IMG/VR virus record: IMGVR_UViG_3300049203_000053
Location: 1-43,463 of that record
Reading direction: 5' to 3' (one strand)
Length of the DNA: 43,463 nucleotides
Source: a virus
The position numbers and the translations under genes were made by a program. This document shows positions 16,828 through 24,757 of the stretch, one piece after another; positions within the stretch are counted from its first letter, which is position 1; every line of letters starts with the position of its first letter. A model generated the notes under the pieces. The model was given only the letters and a program-made list of their open reading frames with translations, did not search any database and was not told the origin of the DNA.

Positions 16828-17468
16828 CACAGGAGGCCCTCCCCAGGCTCTACACTCCCGTCATGGGTTGGGGGTTCCTGGCCGGCTTCTGAGGCCTCGG
16901 TATGCGCACCGGGGTCTTTCGCTTTCTGGGGCTCTGAGGGATGCTCTGTTGAGAGGGCGGCGCGGGCTTGCCATGCCTCCCAGGCGGCAGTCAGAACATG
17001 CACATCGGCATGCTCGATGTAGGTCGTGACGCAGCGCCACAGGCTCGGGCGCTCTCTGTTCACCCACCCCTCAAACGCCTTGCGCTCATCATCTGCTGTA
17101 GAAGGTGATGGCACTGCCGAGGGGGTGGCTAGGGCTGCATCGATTCGGTCTTGCACCATCTGCAGGTGCCCGGCAAGGTACTGAGCGATATCGAGCAGCG
17201 CGCGAGCTTGTGGCGCATGGCGCGACACGGCCTCAGGTGCTGCCTGCGCTGGAGTGGCGCGCTTGTTCCATGCGGCGATTGCATCGGCATGCCACTTCCC
17301 ATCGTCAGGGTACGCGCGGCGCGTTTCACCTGCGGTTGCGCCGCACCACTCACAACTGGCGATCCCCCACCGATAAGTGGAGCCTTCCTCGAACGTCAGG
17401 CCAACGCGTCCGCAGAAAGGACAGGGGAGCAGCTCTACTGCATGTGGCAGTGGTGTTTGATTCGTCAT
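16827..17468 (-). CDS. Lar-like zinc-ribbon protein, 213 aa
   Basis: The start at 17468 overlaps the previous stop (ATGA) and gives MTNQTPLPHAVELLPCPFCG. ELLPCPFCG followed by a second CEWCG pair about 27 residues later is the zinc ribbon of the Lar (restriction alleviation) family; the AIAAWNKRA that follows is also typical. The remaining 130 residues are an unrelated helical region with a FEGWV..WRCV..Y..AAWEAWQAR pattern common in phage early proteins. An anti-restriction role is known for Rac-prophage Lar but is not shown for most members. Confidence 0.75.
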   Translation of the reverse strand: MTNQTPLPHAVELLPCPFCGRVGLTFEEGSTYRWGIASCEWCGATAGETRRAYPDDGKWHADAIAAWNKRATPAQAAPEAVSRHAPQARALLDIAQYLAGHLQMVQDRIDAALATPSAVPSPSTADDERKAFEGWVNRERPSLWRCVTTYIEHADVHVLTAAWEAWQARAALSTEHPSEPQKAKDPGAHTEASEAGQEPPTHDGSVEPGEGLL

Positions 17469-17698
17469 GCCTGCCTCGCTTTGAGCATCGCGTCGGCCAG
17501 CTCGTATGCGCGGTCCGCAACTTGGTCCGGGTCGTGCCGGAGATCGAACTCGACATCTGTGCGGATGGCCTGCATCGCCTTGGCTGCGAAGTAGTCGCGC
17601 ACCGTCAAGCCAAAATGCTGCGCACAAATGTCGCCGGTCACGTGGTTCAGCTCGTTCAGCGGAAACGCCGGCCCGCCGTCTTGTGTTTGATTCGTCAT
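17465..17698 (-). CDS. Hypothetical protein, 77 aa
   Basis: Begins MTNQTQDGGPAFPLNE; the GGPAFP motif, followed by GLTVRDYFAAKAMQAI and YELADAMLKAR, is a widespread small phage protein of unknown function. It shares the MTNQT start with the next gene. Overlaps that gene by 4 bases. Confidence 0.78.
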   Translation of the reverse strand: MTNQTQDGGPAFPLNELNHVTGDICAQHFGLTVRDYFAAKAMQAIRTDVEFDLRHDPDQVADRAYELADAMLKARQA

Positions 17699-17701
17699 AG
17701 G

Positions 17702-17941
17702 TCAATCCTCAATTCCATCGAGCACCTCCTGCGAGGGCGTTTCTTTGCTGCGGAAGATCGACCACACGCCGGGCCGCAGCGGGTCGCAGTGCTTGTAGCC
17801 AGCCACACACCCTGAGAAATCACCCGCGCATGGCTGCAAGTCGTCAAGCGCGCAACCGCACGAGTTATCCGGCGCAACGAGGCCGCTGTAGCCGTCAGCT
17901 TTTAGGCCTTCGCGGACGATCTGAATCACGGTCTTGCTCAT
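17702..17941 (-). CDS. Hypothetical Cys-rich protein, 79 aa
   Basis: MSKTVIQIVREGLKADGYSGL is followed by a Cys-rich patch (CGCALDDLQPCAGDFSGCVAGYKHCDP) that could bind a metal. The GLVxPxxxCGCxLxDLxPC pattern is recurrent in phages of Gram-negative hosts. Function unknown. Confidence 0.75.
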   Translation of the reverse strand: MSKTVIQIVREGLKADGYSGLVAPDNSCGCALDDLQPCAGDFSGCVAGYKHCDPLRPGVWSIFRSKETPSQEVLDGIED

Positions 17942-17970
17942 TGGTCTATCCGGTTGTGCCTACGCTGGGG

Positions 17971-18402
17971 CTATCTGACGCCATCGCGCCATGTGCGGGA
18001 TTCAGTCTTTGGAGATTCGGCTGCGGCGTTGTGGCTGCCTGACGCGCCGCTCGCCGGCATGGGCTGCGTGGCGGGCAGGACCGAATCTCCCAAAAGACGC
18101 CGGCCTGCAGCTCGGATGGCCTCCCCAATGTCGATATCTCCACCTGGGCCTTCCCACATGCACCCATCCCACTGCTGGGCGAGTTGCTCGACAAGTAGCT
18201 GCACACGAGAGGGCTGCGTGGCAATTGCAACGAGCCTTGAAAGCGCGTCACACCCCCCCTCTGTGTCGTACATGTACTTCGGTAGCTTGGCCCGCTTCGC
18301 AAGCGCCTTGATGTCAACTTGCGCCGGCTGCTGTGGCACCCGAGCTGCTCTATCTGCGAGTACGCAGGCTCGGGCGTATTCGCGCATGTCATCGTCTGTC
18401 AT
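17971..18402 (-). CDS. Hypothetical protein, 143 aa
   Basis: The start at 18402 has a GGGGAG ribosome-binding site and overlaps the upstream stop by 4 bases. MTDDDMREYARACVLADRA opens a helical protein; a QWDGCMWEGPGGDIDIGEAIR segment follows. It ends TWRDGVR. No family recognised beyond general phage early proteins. Confidence 0.7.
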   Translation of the reverse strand: MTDDDMREYARACVLADRAARVPQQPAQVDIKALAKRAKLPKYMYDTEGGCDALSRLVAIATQPSRVQLLVEQLAQQWDGCMWEGPGGDIDIGEAIRAAGRRLLGDSVLPATQPMPASGASGSHNAAAESPKTESRTWRDGVR

Positions 18403-18764
18403 TGCTGCTCCCCGATAGCTGCTGCGGCGCGGACGATGGCTCGGCGGGTGGCGGCGTTCTCGTCGCCGCCATGGTCGGCCACCCACTCACTCAGGCTGTC
18501 GTAGTCGTCGCCGAGCGCAAACACCACGCTTGCAGCAGGCCCTCGCTCGTCGCTGGTCTTTCCACAAAGCATCAGGTCCATGCGCAGCTTCACAGCCAGC
18601 CGTAATGCATCTCCGTCGTCGGTGAGCGGGTTCCAAAGCTCCCACGTCGAGTACAGCGGGTGATCCTTGACCTGGAACCATCCGCGCTCGTCGGTGCGAT
18701 AGCACGTATAACCCGCCGCCTTCGCAGCCCGCTCCAGCAGCTCTCGATCACTGCGATCTGTCAT
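18399..18764 (-). CDS. Hypothetical protein, 121 aa
   Basis: Start at 18764 (MTDRSDRELLERAAKAAGY) overlaps the HTH gene stop. The RELLERAAKAAGY..LWNPLTDDGDALRLAVKL signature is shared by many phage proteins of unknown function. The acidic C-terminal part ends RAAAAIGEQQ. Confidence 0.75.
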   Translation of the reverse strand: MTDRSDRELLERAAKAAGYTCYRTDERGWFQVKDHPLYSTWELWNPLTDDGDALRLAVKLRMDLMLCGKTSDERGPAASVVFALGDDYDSLSEWVADHGGDENAATRRAIVRAAAAIGEQQ

Positions 18765-18997
18765 TGCTGTGCTCCTGTGGCCTTTGAGAGGGCGGCAGCC
18801 AGCGCGGCCGCTGCCATCGCCTGCACGGGCACGCCAAGCGCAACGGATAGGCGGGCACACAGCACGATGCCGGGCTCGCACTTGTCGCATTCGAGGCCGT
18901 GCAGGTGGCTCTTACTCATGCCCGCAGCCGCGGCAACCTCATCTAATGTCATGCCAAGCGCAGTGCGCTTCGCTTTGAGAATCGTTCCGAGGCTCAT
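18761..18997 (-). CDS. XRE-type HTH regulator, 78 aa
   Basis: MSLGTILKAKRTALGMTLDEVAAAAGMSKSHLHGLE is a clear Cro/C1-type HTH, with a second helix pair LCARLSVALGVPVQAM. It lies in the middle of the leftward operon with 4-base overlaps on both sides. Likely a DNA-binding modulator; target unknown. A separate repressor and Cro-like protein sit in the immunity region, so this is a third regulator. Confidence 0.8.
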   Translation of the reverse strand: MSLGTILKAKRTALGMTLDEVAAAAGMSKSHLHGLECDKCEPGIVLCARLSVALGVPVQAMAAAALAAALSKATGAQQ

Positions 18998-19599
18998 TGC
19001 TTGCTCCCGTACTTGGAGAGGGCGACGTCGGCCTTGGCGAGCAACTCGGCAAGTGCCACCACACGATGTCCGCATGGCGCGTGATACCTGCGCAACCGAT
19101 CAAGCGCCTCCACAAGCTCCCGCACATCTGGCGAGACAGCGGGATCAGGCTGTACAGCGGGTGGTGATGGAGGGGTGGCGAGAGCATCCACGATGCGACG
19201 TGCAACCCACCCCTCCCAATGCTGGTCGCCGGGCGGAACCTCTTGCGAGCACAGGATCTCGTAAACCGTCTGTACTCGCGCGTCGCCCCACTGCGTCTTC
19301 GGCTCGGCCTGCACTCCCTGGGGTGCTGCGAGCCGCGTCCTCAGATTGCCTGCGAACCGCTTGCATGGCTCGATTGCTTCACGACGGAAGTGAGAAACAA
19401 GAGCCATCTCCTCGGCAACTGCAGAATCGAACGCTTGCAGATCAGGCGAGGGCAGGGATGCTGCTAGTTCTTCGATTGCTGCGCGCAGTTCACCGGCAAC
19501 CGCACGTATCGCGGCGTCGCCCATGCGGGCGCTGCACCTGCTGCCGTACTCCGGCATCAGACGCTTGCACTTCTCTACCAGTTGGTCTCGGGTTGTCAT
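18994..19599 (-). CDS. Hypothetical helical protein, 201 aa
   Basis: Start at 19599 has a GAGAGGA ribosome-binding site. MTTRDQLVEKCKRLMPEYG leads into helices; the middle contains PPGDQHWEGWVARRIVDAL and a C-terminal helical part RELVEALDRLRRYHAP. Function unknown. The 57-base gap before the next gene carries a relic-like string resembling the C-terminus of the gene at 15953. Confidence 0.68.
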   Translation of the reverse strand: MTTRDQLVEKCKRLMPEYGSRCSARMGDAAIRAVAGELRAAIEELAASLPSPDLQAFDSAVAEEMALVSHFRREAIEPCKRFAGNLRTRLAAPQGVQAEPKTQWGDARVQTVYEILCSQEVPPGDQHWEGWVARRIVDALATPPSPPAVQPDPAVSPDVRELVEALDRLRRYHAPCGHRVVALAELLAKADVALSKYGSKQ

Positions 19600-19656
19600 T
19601 GAATTCCTCTCTTGTTCATTTGCTCGCGCCATGTGGCTGACTCTCTGACGCGACGG

Positions 19657-20388
19657 TCACGCTACTAGGTCAACCCCGGCGAAGCGCTGCGTGTTGCGGT
19701 CGGCGGCCTTCCTCAGAAAGGCCTGGACGGCTGGAAGATCTGAGCGCTGGATGTGCTTCACTTCGATCCCGCGAGAAGCGCCTTTCCTCGGATGCATCCA
19801 CCACAGGACCAGAGATACATGCGCAGTCGGGGCCGTATAGATGCTCCCGTGTCCTTCGCACTCTGGGCACAATTTCGGAAGCCCAAGCCGGGCGAGACGC
19901 GCCTCAGTGAGGATCATTCGATTGATGGCATCGTGACCCATGCGGCGTGCGCCAGGCGCATTGGCAGCGTTCACGCTCGCCACTGTGTCAGTCGGCTGTA
20001 CGCGCCCAGCTTTGAGGAGCGCATCGAATTCGTCCTGAGTAATCTTGTCGTTCCAGTGCTCGCCGCGCTCGTTCATGTGGCTGTAGAAGCCATTGACGAC
20101 CTCCTGCGCAAGCGGGTGGTAGCCGTTACCGCCACAGGCGCCGCACTCCTGTGATTCGCGGTCGACTTCAAAATAGAAGCCGGCGCACTCGTTCAGATCG
20201 TCAAGTTCCCAGGGTCCGAAGTCGGACCACGAGTCGGAAACGATGGGCGAATTCCACCCATCGCCATGAACGATCATGTAGTCCTCGTGCGGCCCCCAGG
20301 AGCAGTAGCTCGGGTTTGCCTTGAGCAGGTCTAGCTGCCACTGCTCAGCGTTGAGCCGCTTGGCCTCGTCGTCGTCAAAGTAGCGCAT
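19657..20388 (-). CDS. Hypothetical protein with CxxCxGxG zinc motifs, 243 aa
   Basis: Begins MRYFDDDEAKRLNAEQWQL. It holds a CGACGGNGYHP motif and later CPECEGHGSIY, together like one DnaJ-type zinc finger split by about 90 residues. A basic helical tail (HPRKGASRGIEVKHIQRSD..AFLRKAADR) may contact nucleic acid. The gene lies next to ninB in the recombination block. AAGGGA lies a few bases before the ATG. Function unknown. Confidence 0.75.
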   Translation of the reverse strand: MRYFDDDEAKRLNAEQWQLDLLKANPSYCSWGPHEDYMIVHGDGWNSPIVSDSWSDFGPWELDDLNECAGFYFEVDRESQECGACGGNGYHPLAQEVVNGFYSHMNERGEHWNDKITQDEFDALLKAGRVQPTDTVASVNAANAPGARRMGHDAINRMILTEARLARLGLPKLCPECEGHGSIYTAPTAHVSLVLWWMHPRKGASRGIEVKHIQRSDLPAVQAFLRKAADRNTQRFAGVDLVA

Positions 20389-20430
20389 GTGTTGTCCCTT
20401 GTGTGTTTCGCGACGGTCAGCGGTCTGGCA

Positions 20431-20820
20431 TCAGGTGCCTTGCGAGGCGGTGTCGAACACAACACCCTGCTGCGCGCCGAAGGCCTCGATTAGGGTCTGA
20501 AGCTCGTTCATCTCGGCCACACTCATCTGTGAGGTGCTTTGCCCGAGCACAACGAATCCAGTGCCGTCGATGTTTGGCACCACATCTTGCTTCTTCAGCG
20601 CGGCAGAGAAGATGTGCTTCCATTGCTCCGGTGACAGCTTCCGGCCGTGCCACACGACTCGCTCGGCAACCTCTGTGAGAAGTGCCCACATACGAGCGTT
20701 AGCGGCCAATGACCGGGTCGGCGGCTGTACGGTCACGATGAAGCCATCAGGCGCCGAGGCGACACACTCGACGGCATTTGCGCGGGCGGTGCGATGGACG
20801 AGGCGGAAGGTGCGCTTCAT
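20431..20820 (-). CDS. ninB: NinB-type recombination protein, 129 aa
   Basis: Clear match to lambda NinB: RSLAANARMWALLTEVAERVVWHGRKLSPEQWKHIF, then ALKKQDVVPNIDGTGFVVLGQSTSQM. NinB binds single-stranded DNA and can supply RecO/RecR/RecF-like mediator activity in phage recombination. Here it is on the leftward operon with the ERF annealing protein rather than in a rightward nin region as in lambda. The start overlaps the upstream nuclease gene by 4 bases. Confidence 0.92.
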   Translation of the reverse strand: MKRTFRLVHRTARANAVECVASAPDGFIVTVQPPTRSLAANARMWALLTEVAERVVWHGRKLSPEQWKHIFSAALKKQDVVPNIDGTGFVVLGQSTSQMSVAEMNELQTLIEAFGAQQGVVFDTASQGT

Positions 20821-21239
20821 GCAAGCTCTCCCCGACCGACAGCCCGAGCCGTGGCCTGTGTCTTGGCGATGTACTGCTGCTCAAGCTGGCGGCGCTCGGC
20901 CAGCGTCATCTCGATCAGCAGGTCATGCTCGGCGTGGTGGCCCATGTGCCCCGGCCTCGTGCTGCACAGCGGGAAGCATTCCAGGTCGCTCGCTTTCTGG
21001 CCCAGCCCTCGCCCGCAGTTCGGGTGCGCCGCTTGCGAGTAGCCCTCGATGCCGCACACGATGCAGGGTAGTGAGGCAACCCAGCGTCTGTACGACTCCG
21101 AGCGCGCGGGCGACACCTTCGCCACCACCACAGGCTCATTCGCTGCTGGCGCGTACACACCACGGCAGCCAACGAGCGGCTGAATCGGAGCGCGGGGAGG
21201 GCGCTGGTACTCCGGCCGCTTGAACGTGCCGCGCTTCAT
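20817..21239 (-). CDS. DUF968-like HNH-type nuclease, 140 aa
   Basis: Start at 21239 (MKRGTFKRPEYQRP) overlaps the previous stop. The core CIVCGIEGYSQAAHPNCGRG, then CFPLCSTRPGHMGHHAEHD, has the paired Cys and His residues of the DUF968/NinX-type HNH nucleases found near ninB. It is probably a structure-specific nuclease of the recombination module. Assignment is by motif. Confidence 0.8.
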   Translation of the reverse strand: MKRGTFKRPEYQRPPRAPIQPLVGCRGVYAPAANEPVVVAKVSPARSESYRRWVASLPCIVCGIEGYSQAAHPNCGRGLGQKASDLECFPLCSTRPGHMGHHAEHDLLIEMTLAERRQLEQQYIAKTQATARAVGRGELA

Positions 21240-21859
21240 TTCTCGGCGCTCCGCAGATGCTGCCACTCGGTCATGTACTCGCCCCGGAAGAACGGCGGCG
21301 GCGCGAAAGTGCGCGGCACGTAGCCGGGAATCTCCTGCACCCTCACGTGATCCGGCACGACTACCGGCGCGGAATCCCACTTCCTCCGCGGTGCGCTGCT
21401 GATGTGCACCGTAGCTGGCTTCGCCGGCTTTGCTGGCTTCTCGCGCTTGTGCTTTTGAACGGGCTTTGGCTTTGGCGTGGGCGCCGCTGTAGCCTTCGGT
21501 GGCCTGGGCGCCCTCTCCGGCTTCGGAAGCCTTGCCAGCCGCTCGCGAGCCCGCTGCGCATGCTTGCGGTTCATCTCGGCTCGCCTCTGCTTGCGGACCT
21601 CGACAAGACGGGCGGCCACAGCCTCGCGGCAGTCCTCCAGGCGCTCCTGGGTCGCATAGAAAAACCGGTCAGAGTGGTGGATGCCGTTCGAGAAGCAGCG
21701 GCCGCTCTGCTTGAGCAGATACAGCGCTGCCGTGCATTGCTTTGACTCCAGGCCGCACGCTTGCAGAACCTGCTGGGACGTCATCCCGAGCGGGCTCGTA
21801 TCGGCTGCCAGGATGCCGTGCACGAGCGGCAGGATTCCCTGATGGCTTGTCTTCGCCAT
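21236..21859 (-). CDS. Hypothetical winged-helix-like protein with basic Pro/Lys-rich linker, 207 aa
   Basis: Residues 1-75 look like a winged helix (MTSQQVLQACGLESKQCTAALYLLKQSGRCF). Residues 90-155 are a basic Lys/Pro/Ala linker (EREKPAKP-like repeats), and the C-terminus PPPFFRGEYMTEWQHLR may be an interaction tail. A DNA-associated role is likely given its composition and recombination-gene neighbours. Unknown family. Confidence 0.68.
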   Translation of the reverse strand: MAKTSHQGILPLVHGILAADTSPLGMTSQQVLQACGLESKQCTAALYLLKQSGRCFSNGIHHSDRFFYATQERLEDCREAVAARLVEVRKQRRAEMNRKHAQRARERLARLPKPERAPRPPKATAAPTPKPKPVQKHKREKPAKPAKPATVHISSAPRRKWDSAPVVVPDHVRVQEIPGYVPRTFAPPPFFRGEYMTEWQHLRSAEK

Positions 21860-21861
21860 GG

Positions 21862-22359
21862 CTACCTGATCTCCAGCCGGTGGCCGCGCACGAGATGGGC
21901 GCCCGACACATCGCGCCCAGCCTTGATAGCCTCGGCGATGGCCTTCTTGTCGGGCGCCGGTGGTGGCGGCTCAGGCTGCCGCATGAACTCAGCCGGGATG
22001 AGCCCAGGCTCGTGGATGGCCACCGACGGCGGGTTCTGGCGCACGGCCAGAGCGAAGTGTGGACACTCGATCTTCTGGACGCCCGCGAGTTGCATGCAGT
22101 CCAGCAGGTACTTCGTGACGCGCTCGGCGCGAGCCTCCAGGGCCTTGCGGCGCGCAGCCATGGCGGCCTCGGCCTCCTTGATCGATGCCGCCAGGGCCTG
22201 CATGTTTCGGATCACGCATGCTGTGCTCGTGGCCTTGGCCTGCAGATCTCCGACCATGCCATCCAATGTGTCGAACACAACGTCGTCCGGCAGATCCAGG
22301 TCGGCCAGCTTGTCAGCAGCCTCGCGGTACTCGTGAGACAACAAGTAGAGGGCGGTCAC
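21862..22359 (-). CDS. Gp157-like protein, 165 aa
   Basis: MTALYLLSHEYREAADKLADLDLP followed by VVFDTLDGMVGDLQAKA and a long coiled coil, then KIECPHFALAVRQNPPSVAIHE, matches the Siphovirus Gp157 family. These proteins usually sit beside single-strand annealing proteins; the streptococcal founder was linked to phage resistance. Here it overlaps the ERF gene by 4 bases, fitting that pairing. Confidence 0.88.
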   Translation of the reverse strand: MTALYLLSHEYREAADKLADLDLPDDVVFDTLDGMVGDLQAKATSTACVIRNMQALAASIKEAEAAMAARRKALEARAERVTKYLLDCMQLAGVQKIECPHFALAVRQNPPSVAIHEPGLIPAEFMRQPEPPPPAPDKKAIAEAIKAGRDVSGAHLVRGHRLEIR

Positions 22360-22994
22360 TGCACATCCTCCTTGGCGGGTTTCCTGGCCTTGGCGGCCTT
22401 GGTTGCTGCGGCGGCGCGGATCTGCGCCTCGGCGTCGGCGTCGTTCTCGCGCTGGGCCGCCTCGATGGCGGCGGCCACGATGCGCTTCAGTTCGCCGGTA
22501 GTGCCCGCGGCATCGATGGCGGCCTTCTGGTCAGCCAGCCAGTGCTCGCGCTGGGCGTCGCGTGAGCGAACGTCGTGCGTTGTTGCGTCGGCGTCGTTGT
22601 CGCCCTCGGTCGGAATGGCGAATGCCTGCATGACGGCGTACTTATAGGCCGCGCTCATGGCCTTGTTCGTTGCCTTGTCGGCAGAGTCCATCGCCTCGCC
22701 GTAGGTCTTGACGGTGTGCTTGCTGCCGTCCTCGGAGCACACGAAGTCGAATTCGGCCTCGACGGTGACGTAGAACAGCGCGCCGCCCCTTGCGCTCTGG
22801 CGCTCGACGCAATCACGGGACAGGACGCGCGGCAGGATGCACAGGCCATTGCTCGCCAGCAGTGGAGAGACGGCGTTAAACACATCGTCAATCCCCCGGA
22901 AGTTGTACCCCTGTTGAGAATTGCGCCGATCCTTCGTAATGCCGGTTTTCGCCAGTTCACGCTGTACGGCGTTGATAGACTTGTAGACGTTCAT
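22356..22994 (-). CDS. ERF-family single-strand annealing protein, 212 aa
   Basis: MNVYKSINAVQRELAKTGITK, then YNFRGIDDVFNAVSPLLASNGL and ATNKAMSAAYKYAVMQAFAIP are diagnostic of ERF recombinases. These form rings and anneal complementary strands; P22 Erf circularises the permuted genome after infection, which fits the headful packaging inferred here. The C-terminal tail is Ala/Lys-rich and probably flexible. Confidence 0.92.
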   Translation of the reverse strand: MNVYKSINAVQRELAKTGITKDRRNSQQGYNFRGIDDVFNAVSPLLASNGLCILPRVLSRDCVERQSARGGALFYVTVEAEFDFVCSEDGSKHTVKTYGEAMDSADKATNKAMSAAYKYAVMQAFAIPTEGDNDADATTHDVRSRDAQREHWLADQKAAIDAAGTTGELKRIVAAAIEAAQRENDADAEAQIRAAAATKAAKARKPAKEDVQ

Positions 22995-22999
22995 GGTGA

Positions 23000-23485
23000 T
23001 CAGAACAGGAGTTCGTCTAATGGAGTGACAACCTCAAAACGAGGGTCGCAAATGGCCGCGTAGAGCACGGCCTGGAAAAGCGTGATGCGGTCCGATTTCG
23101 CAAGGAGGTTCATCCGTCGCGCCGCCGCAGTGGCCGCCAGGAAGCGGCGGTGAAACTCGTCGCTGCAGGTGGCAATCACGTTGTCGCTGCCCTTGGTGAA
23201 GCTGTTGAACTTCTCGTGCGGGTTGCGGTAGTCGTTGCCTATCGGAATCGCAGAGCCGCCAACCTCCCACCCATCAGCCATGAGCAGCGCCGCGAACTGG
23301 TCGTACTTGTCATATGGGACCAGCACGAGCCAATCCTTATCCGTATCGGTTGGCGGCGGATTGCAGGTGACGCGGCTGCCCACGGCTGTGATCTGCGTGT
23401 GCAGATCGCCGATCTGGGGCATTGCTGGCGCAGCAGGTGCACTCACGTATGCGGCCTCAACGCCGACATCGTCAAAATCGATCAC
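23000..23485 (-). CDS. Hypothetical protein, possible nucleotidyltransferase fold, 161 aa
   Basis: GTG at 23485 overlaps the previous stop as GTGA and gives VIDFDDVGVEAAYV. This is better than a GTG at 23521 inside the upstream gene. The C-terminal half reads EKFNSFTKGSDNVIATCSDEFHRRFLAATAAARRMNLLAKSDRITLFQAVLY, a pattern repeated in many phage proteins that some predictions place in the MNT-like nucleotidyltransferase superfamily. I cannot confirm catalytic residues. Confidence 0.68.
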   Translation of the reverse strand: MIDFDDVGVEAAYVSAPAAPAMPQIGDLHTQITAVGSRVTCNPPPTDTDKDWLVLVPYDKYDQFAALLMADGWEVGGSAIPIGNDYRNPHEKFNSFTKGSDNVIATCSDEFHRRFLAATAAARRMNLLAKSDRITLFQAVLYAAICDPRFEVVTPLDELLF

Positions 23486-23730
23486 GACTCGCTCCCGGGG
23501 TAGAACTGCGCGTGAGTCCACTTGTGGAGCTGCAGCAGCATCCGCTCGAACGATGGGCCATCGTCAAACTCATCCCAGTAGCGACACCAATCGGGATCGC
23601 ATGCGGCCATGGCATCGAGAGCGCGCTTGCCTGTTGCACGAATCTCAAGCATCCGTGCCGTCTGCACGATGTGGATTCGAGCCGCCAGCCCAAAGAGGGT
23701 CAGCGCGAGAACGGAGAACATCGAGAGCAT
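23482..23730 (-). CDS. Small membrane-anchored protein, 82 aa
   Basis: An N-terminal transmembrane helix (MLSMFSVLALTLFGLAARI) is followed by a soluble helical part with CDPDWCRYWDEFDDG. Stop overlaps the next start by 4 bases. Unknown function. Confidence 0.65.
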   Translation of the reverse strand: MLSMFSVLALTLFGLAARIHIVQTARMLEIRATGKRALDAMAACDPDWCRYWDEFDDGPSFERMLLQLHKWTHAQFYPGSES

Positions 23731-23746
23731 TTGGAGCCTCCGGGTG

Positions 23747-23875
23747 TCAGAGCCAGGACTGCAGCTTTGCCTTGCCTGCAGCCAGCATTGCGCCGAGCGT
23801 GCCGAACTTCTTGCCGCACCAAAACCCGCCAGCGAAGGTGCCGATGGCGAAGCACAAGAGGATGAAATCGACCAT
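23747..23875 (-). CDS. Micro membrane protein, 42 aa
   Basis: ATG at 23875 with a GGAGA ribosome-binding site opens MVDFILLCFAIGTFAGGFWC, a single transmembrane helix, then a basic tail ending LQSWL. Fills the gap between two operon genes. Function unknown. Confidence 0.65.
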   Translation of the reverse strand: MVDFILLCFAIGTFAGGFWCGKKFGTLGAMLAAGKAKLQSWL

Positions 23876-23926
23876 GTCTTTCTCCGTCGGGAGCGGCCGG
23901 AGCCGTGAGGCCCCGGCGCGCACCGT

Positions 23927-24529
23927 TTAGTCGTTGATCGCGGCGACCACCAGTTCGGCGGTGGTCGCGAACTTCTCAGCCTCGGCCATCGTCTTGGCGT
24001 CCACGATGTCGAACTTGCAGCCGGTGAGCTGGTCGTCCAGCTTCTTGAGGTACGCAGCGGCGCCCGCGTCGTTGCCGACCTGCACGAAGAGGATCGTCAG
24101 TTCGTCGTCGCTGTTGAGCTTGTTGCTCGCGTCGCGGATGACCTTCGCAGCGGCGGCCTCGTCGTCGGGCACACCATCCGTGAACACCAGGATGAAGTCC
24201 TTCTTGTCGGACTTGCCGGCCAGCTTGAGAGCGGCCTGCAGCGCCTCGGCCAGCGGCGTGGAGCTGCGCGGCGAGCGGTTGCGGAAAATCTCGCTGACCT
24301 TCTCGACGTTCACGCCGTCGTGCGTGTCGATGCCCTGACCGCTGAACACGACAAGGCCGATGCCGTCGCTGTCGATCTTCTGGATGTCGCGGCAGAACTG
24401 CTCTGCAGTCTCCTGCATGGCCTTCCAGCGGGTACGCCCGCCTCCCATGTCTTCCGTGGCCATTGACCCTGAGGCGTCGATGACGGCAATGAAGTCGTAC
24501 TCGGACAGGGTTGCAGTGATGTCACTCAT
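23927..24529 (-). CDS. VWA-domain protein, 200 aa
   Basis: The whole protein is a von Willebrand factor A fold: VIDASGSM (DxSxS of the metal-ion-dependent adhesion site), the Thr of RSSTPLAEAL, and LVFTDGVPDDE (Asp). It has no signal peptide or transmembrane segment, so it acts in the cytoplasm. Bacterial cytoplasmic VWA proteins commonly pair with MoxR ATPases or kinases; none is nearby. Its role in a phage early operon is unclear, perhaps binding a host protein. The ribosome-binding site AAGGAAA is part of a palindrome. Confidence 0.85.
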   Translation of the reverse strand: MSDITATLSEYDFIAVIDASGSMATEDMGGGRTRWKAMQETAEQFCRDIQKIDSDGIGLVVFSGQGIDTHDGVNVEKVSEIFRNRSPRSSTPLAEALQAALKLAGKSDKKDFILVFTDGVPDDEAAAAKVIRDASNKLNSDDELTILFVQVGNDAGAAAYLKKLDDQLTGCKFDIVDAKTMAEAEKFATTAELVVAAIND

Positions 24530-24534
24530 TGATG

Positions 24535-24549
24535 TTTCCTTGAAGGAAA
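24535..24549. promoter_or_regulatory. Palindrome overlapping the VWA-gene ribosome-binding site
   Basis: TTTCCTTGAAGGAAA is a perfect 15-base inverted repeat (7-base arms around one base) just before the VWA start on the minus strand. It contains the AAGGAAA ribosome-binding site. It could be a protein-binding operator or, with arms TTTCC/GGAAA, a small hairpin that masks the site. Confidence 0.45.
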
Positions 24550-24607
24550 GTTGGTTGCTGGCGATTGGCGGCCCGCCAGCTAAGCCGTGAATCAGGGCGC
24601 CAGTGGG

Positions 24608-24757
24608 TCAGCCACGCAGCGCTGAGCGAATGGCCCTAAGCAGCCAGCCGACAGGCCCCACCCTCTCAACCTCAACAGCCGCAGCCATCTCAATCGAGCG
24701 AGGGAAGGCCTCAGCAAAGGTGCGCGGGTAACGACGAGTAGTAGGCCAATCAGTCAT
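24608..24757 (-). CDS. Small hypothetical protein, 49 aa
   Basis: MTDWPTTRRYPRTFAEAFPR is a conserved opening of a small phage protein seen widely in proteobacterial phages. The start overlaps the upstream micro-ORF stop (ATGA). Function unknown. Its 3' edge contains part of a 19-bp sequence repeated at 31645-31663. Confidence 0.78.
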   Translation of the reverse strand: MTDWPTTRRYPRTFAEAFPRSIEMAAAVEVERVGPVGWLLRAIRSALRG

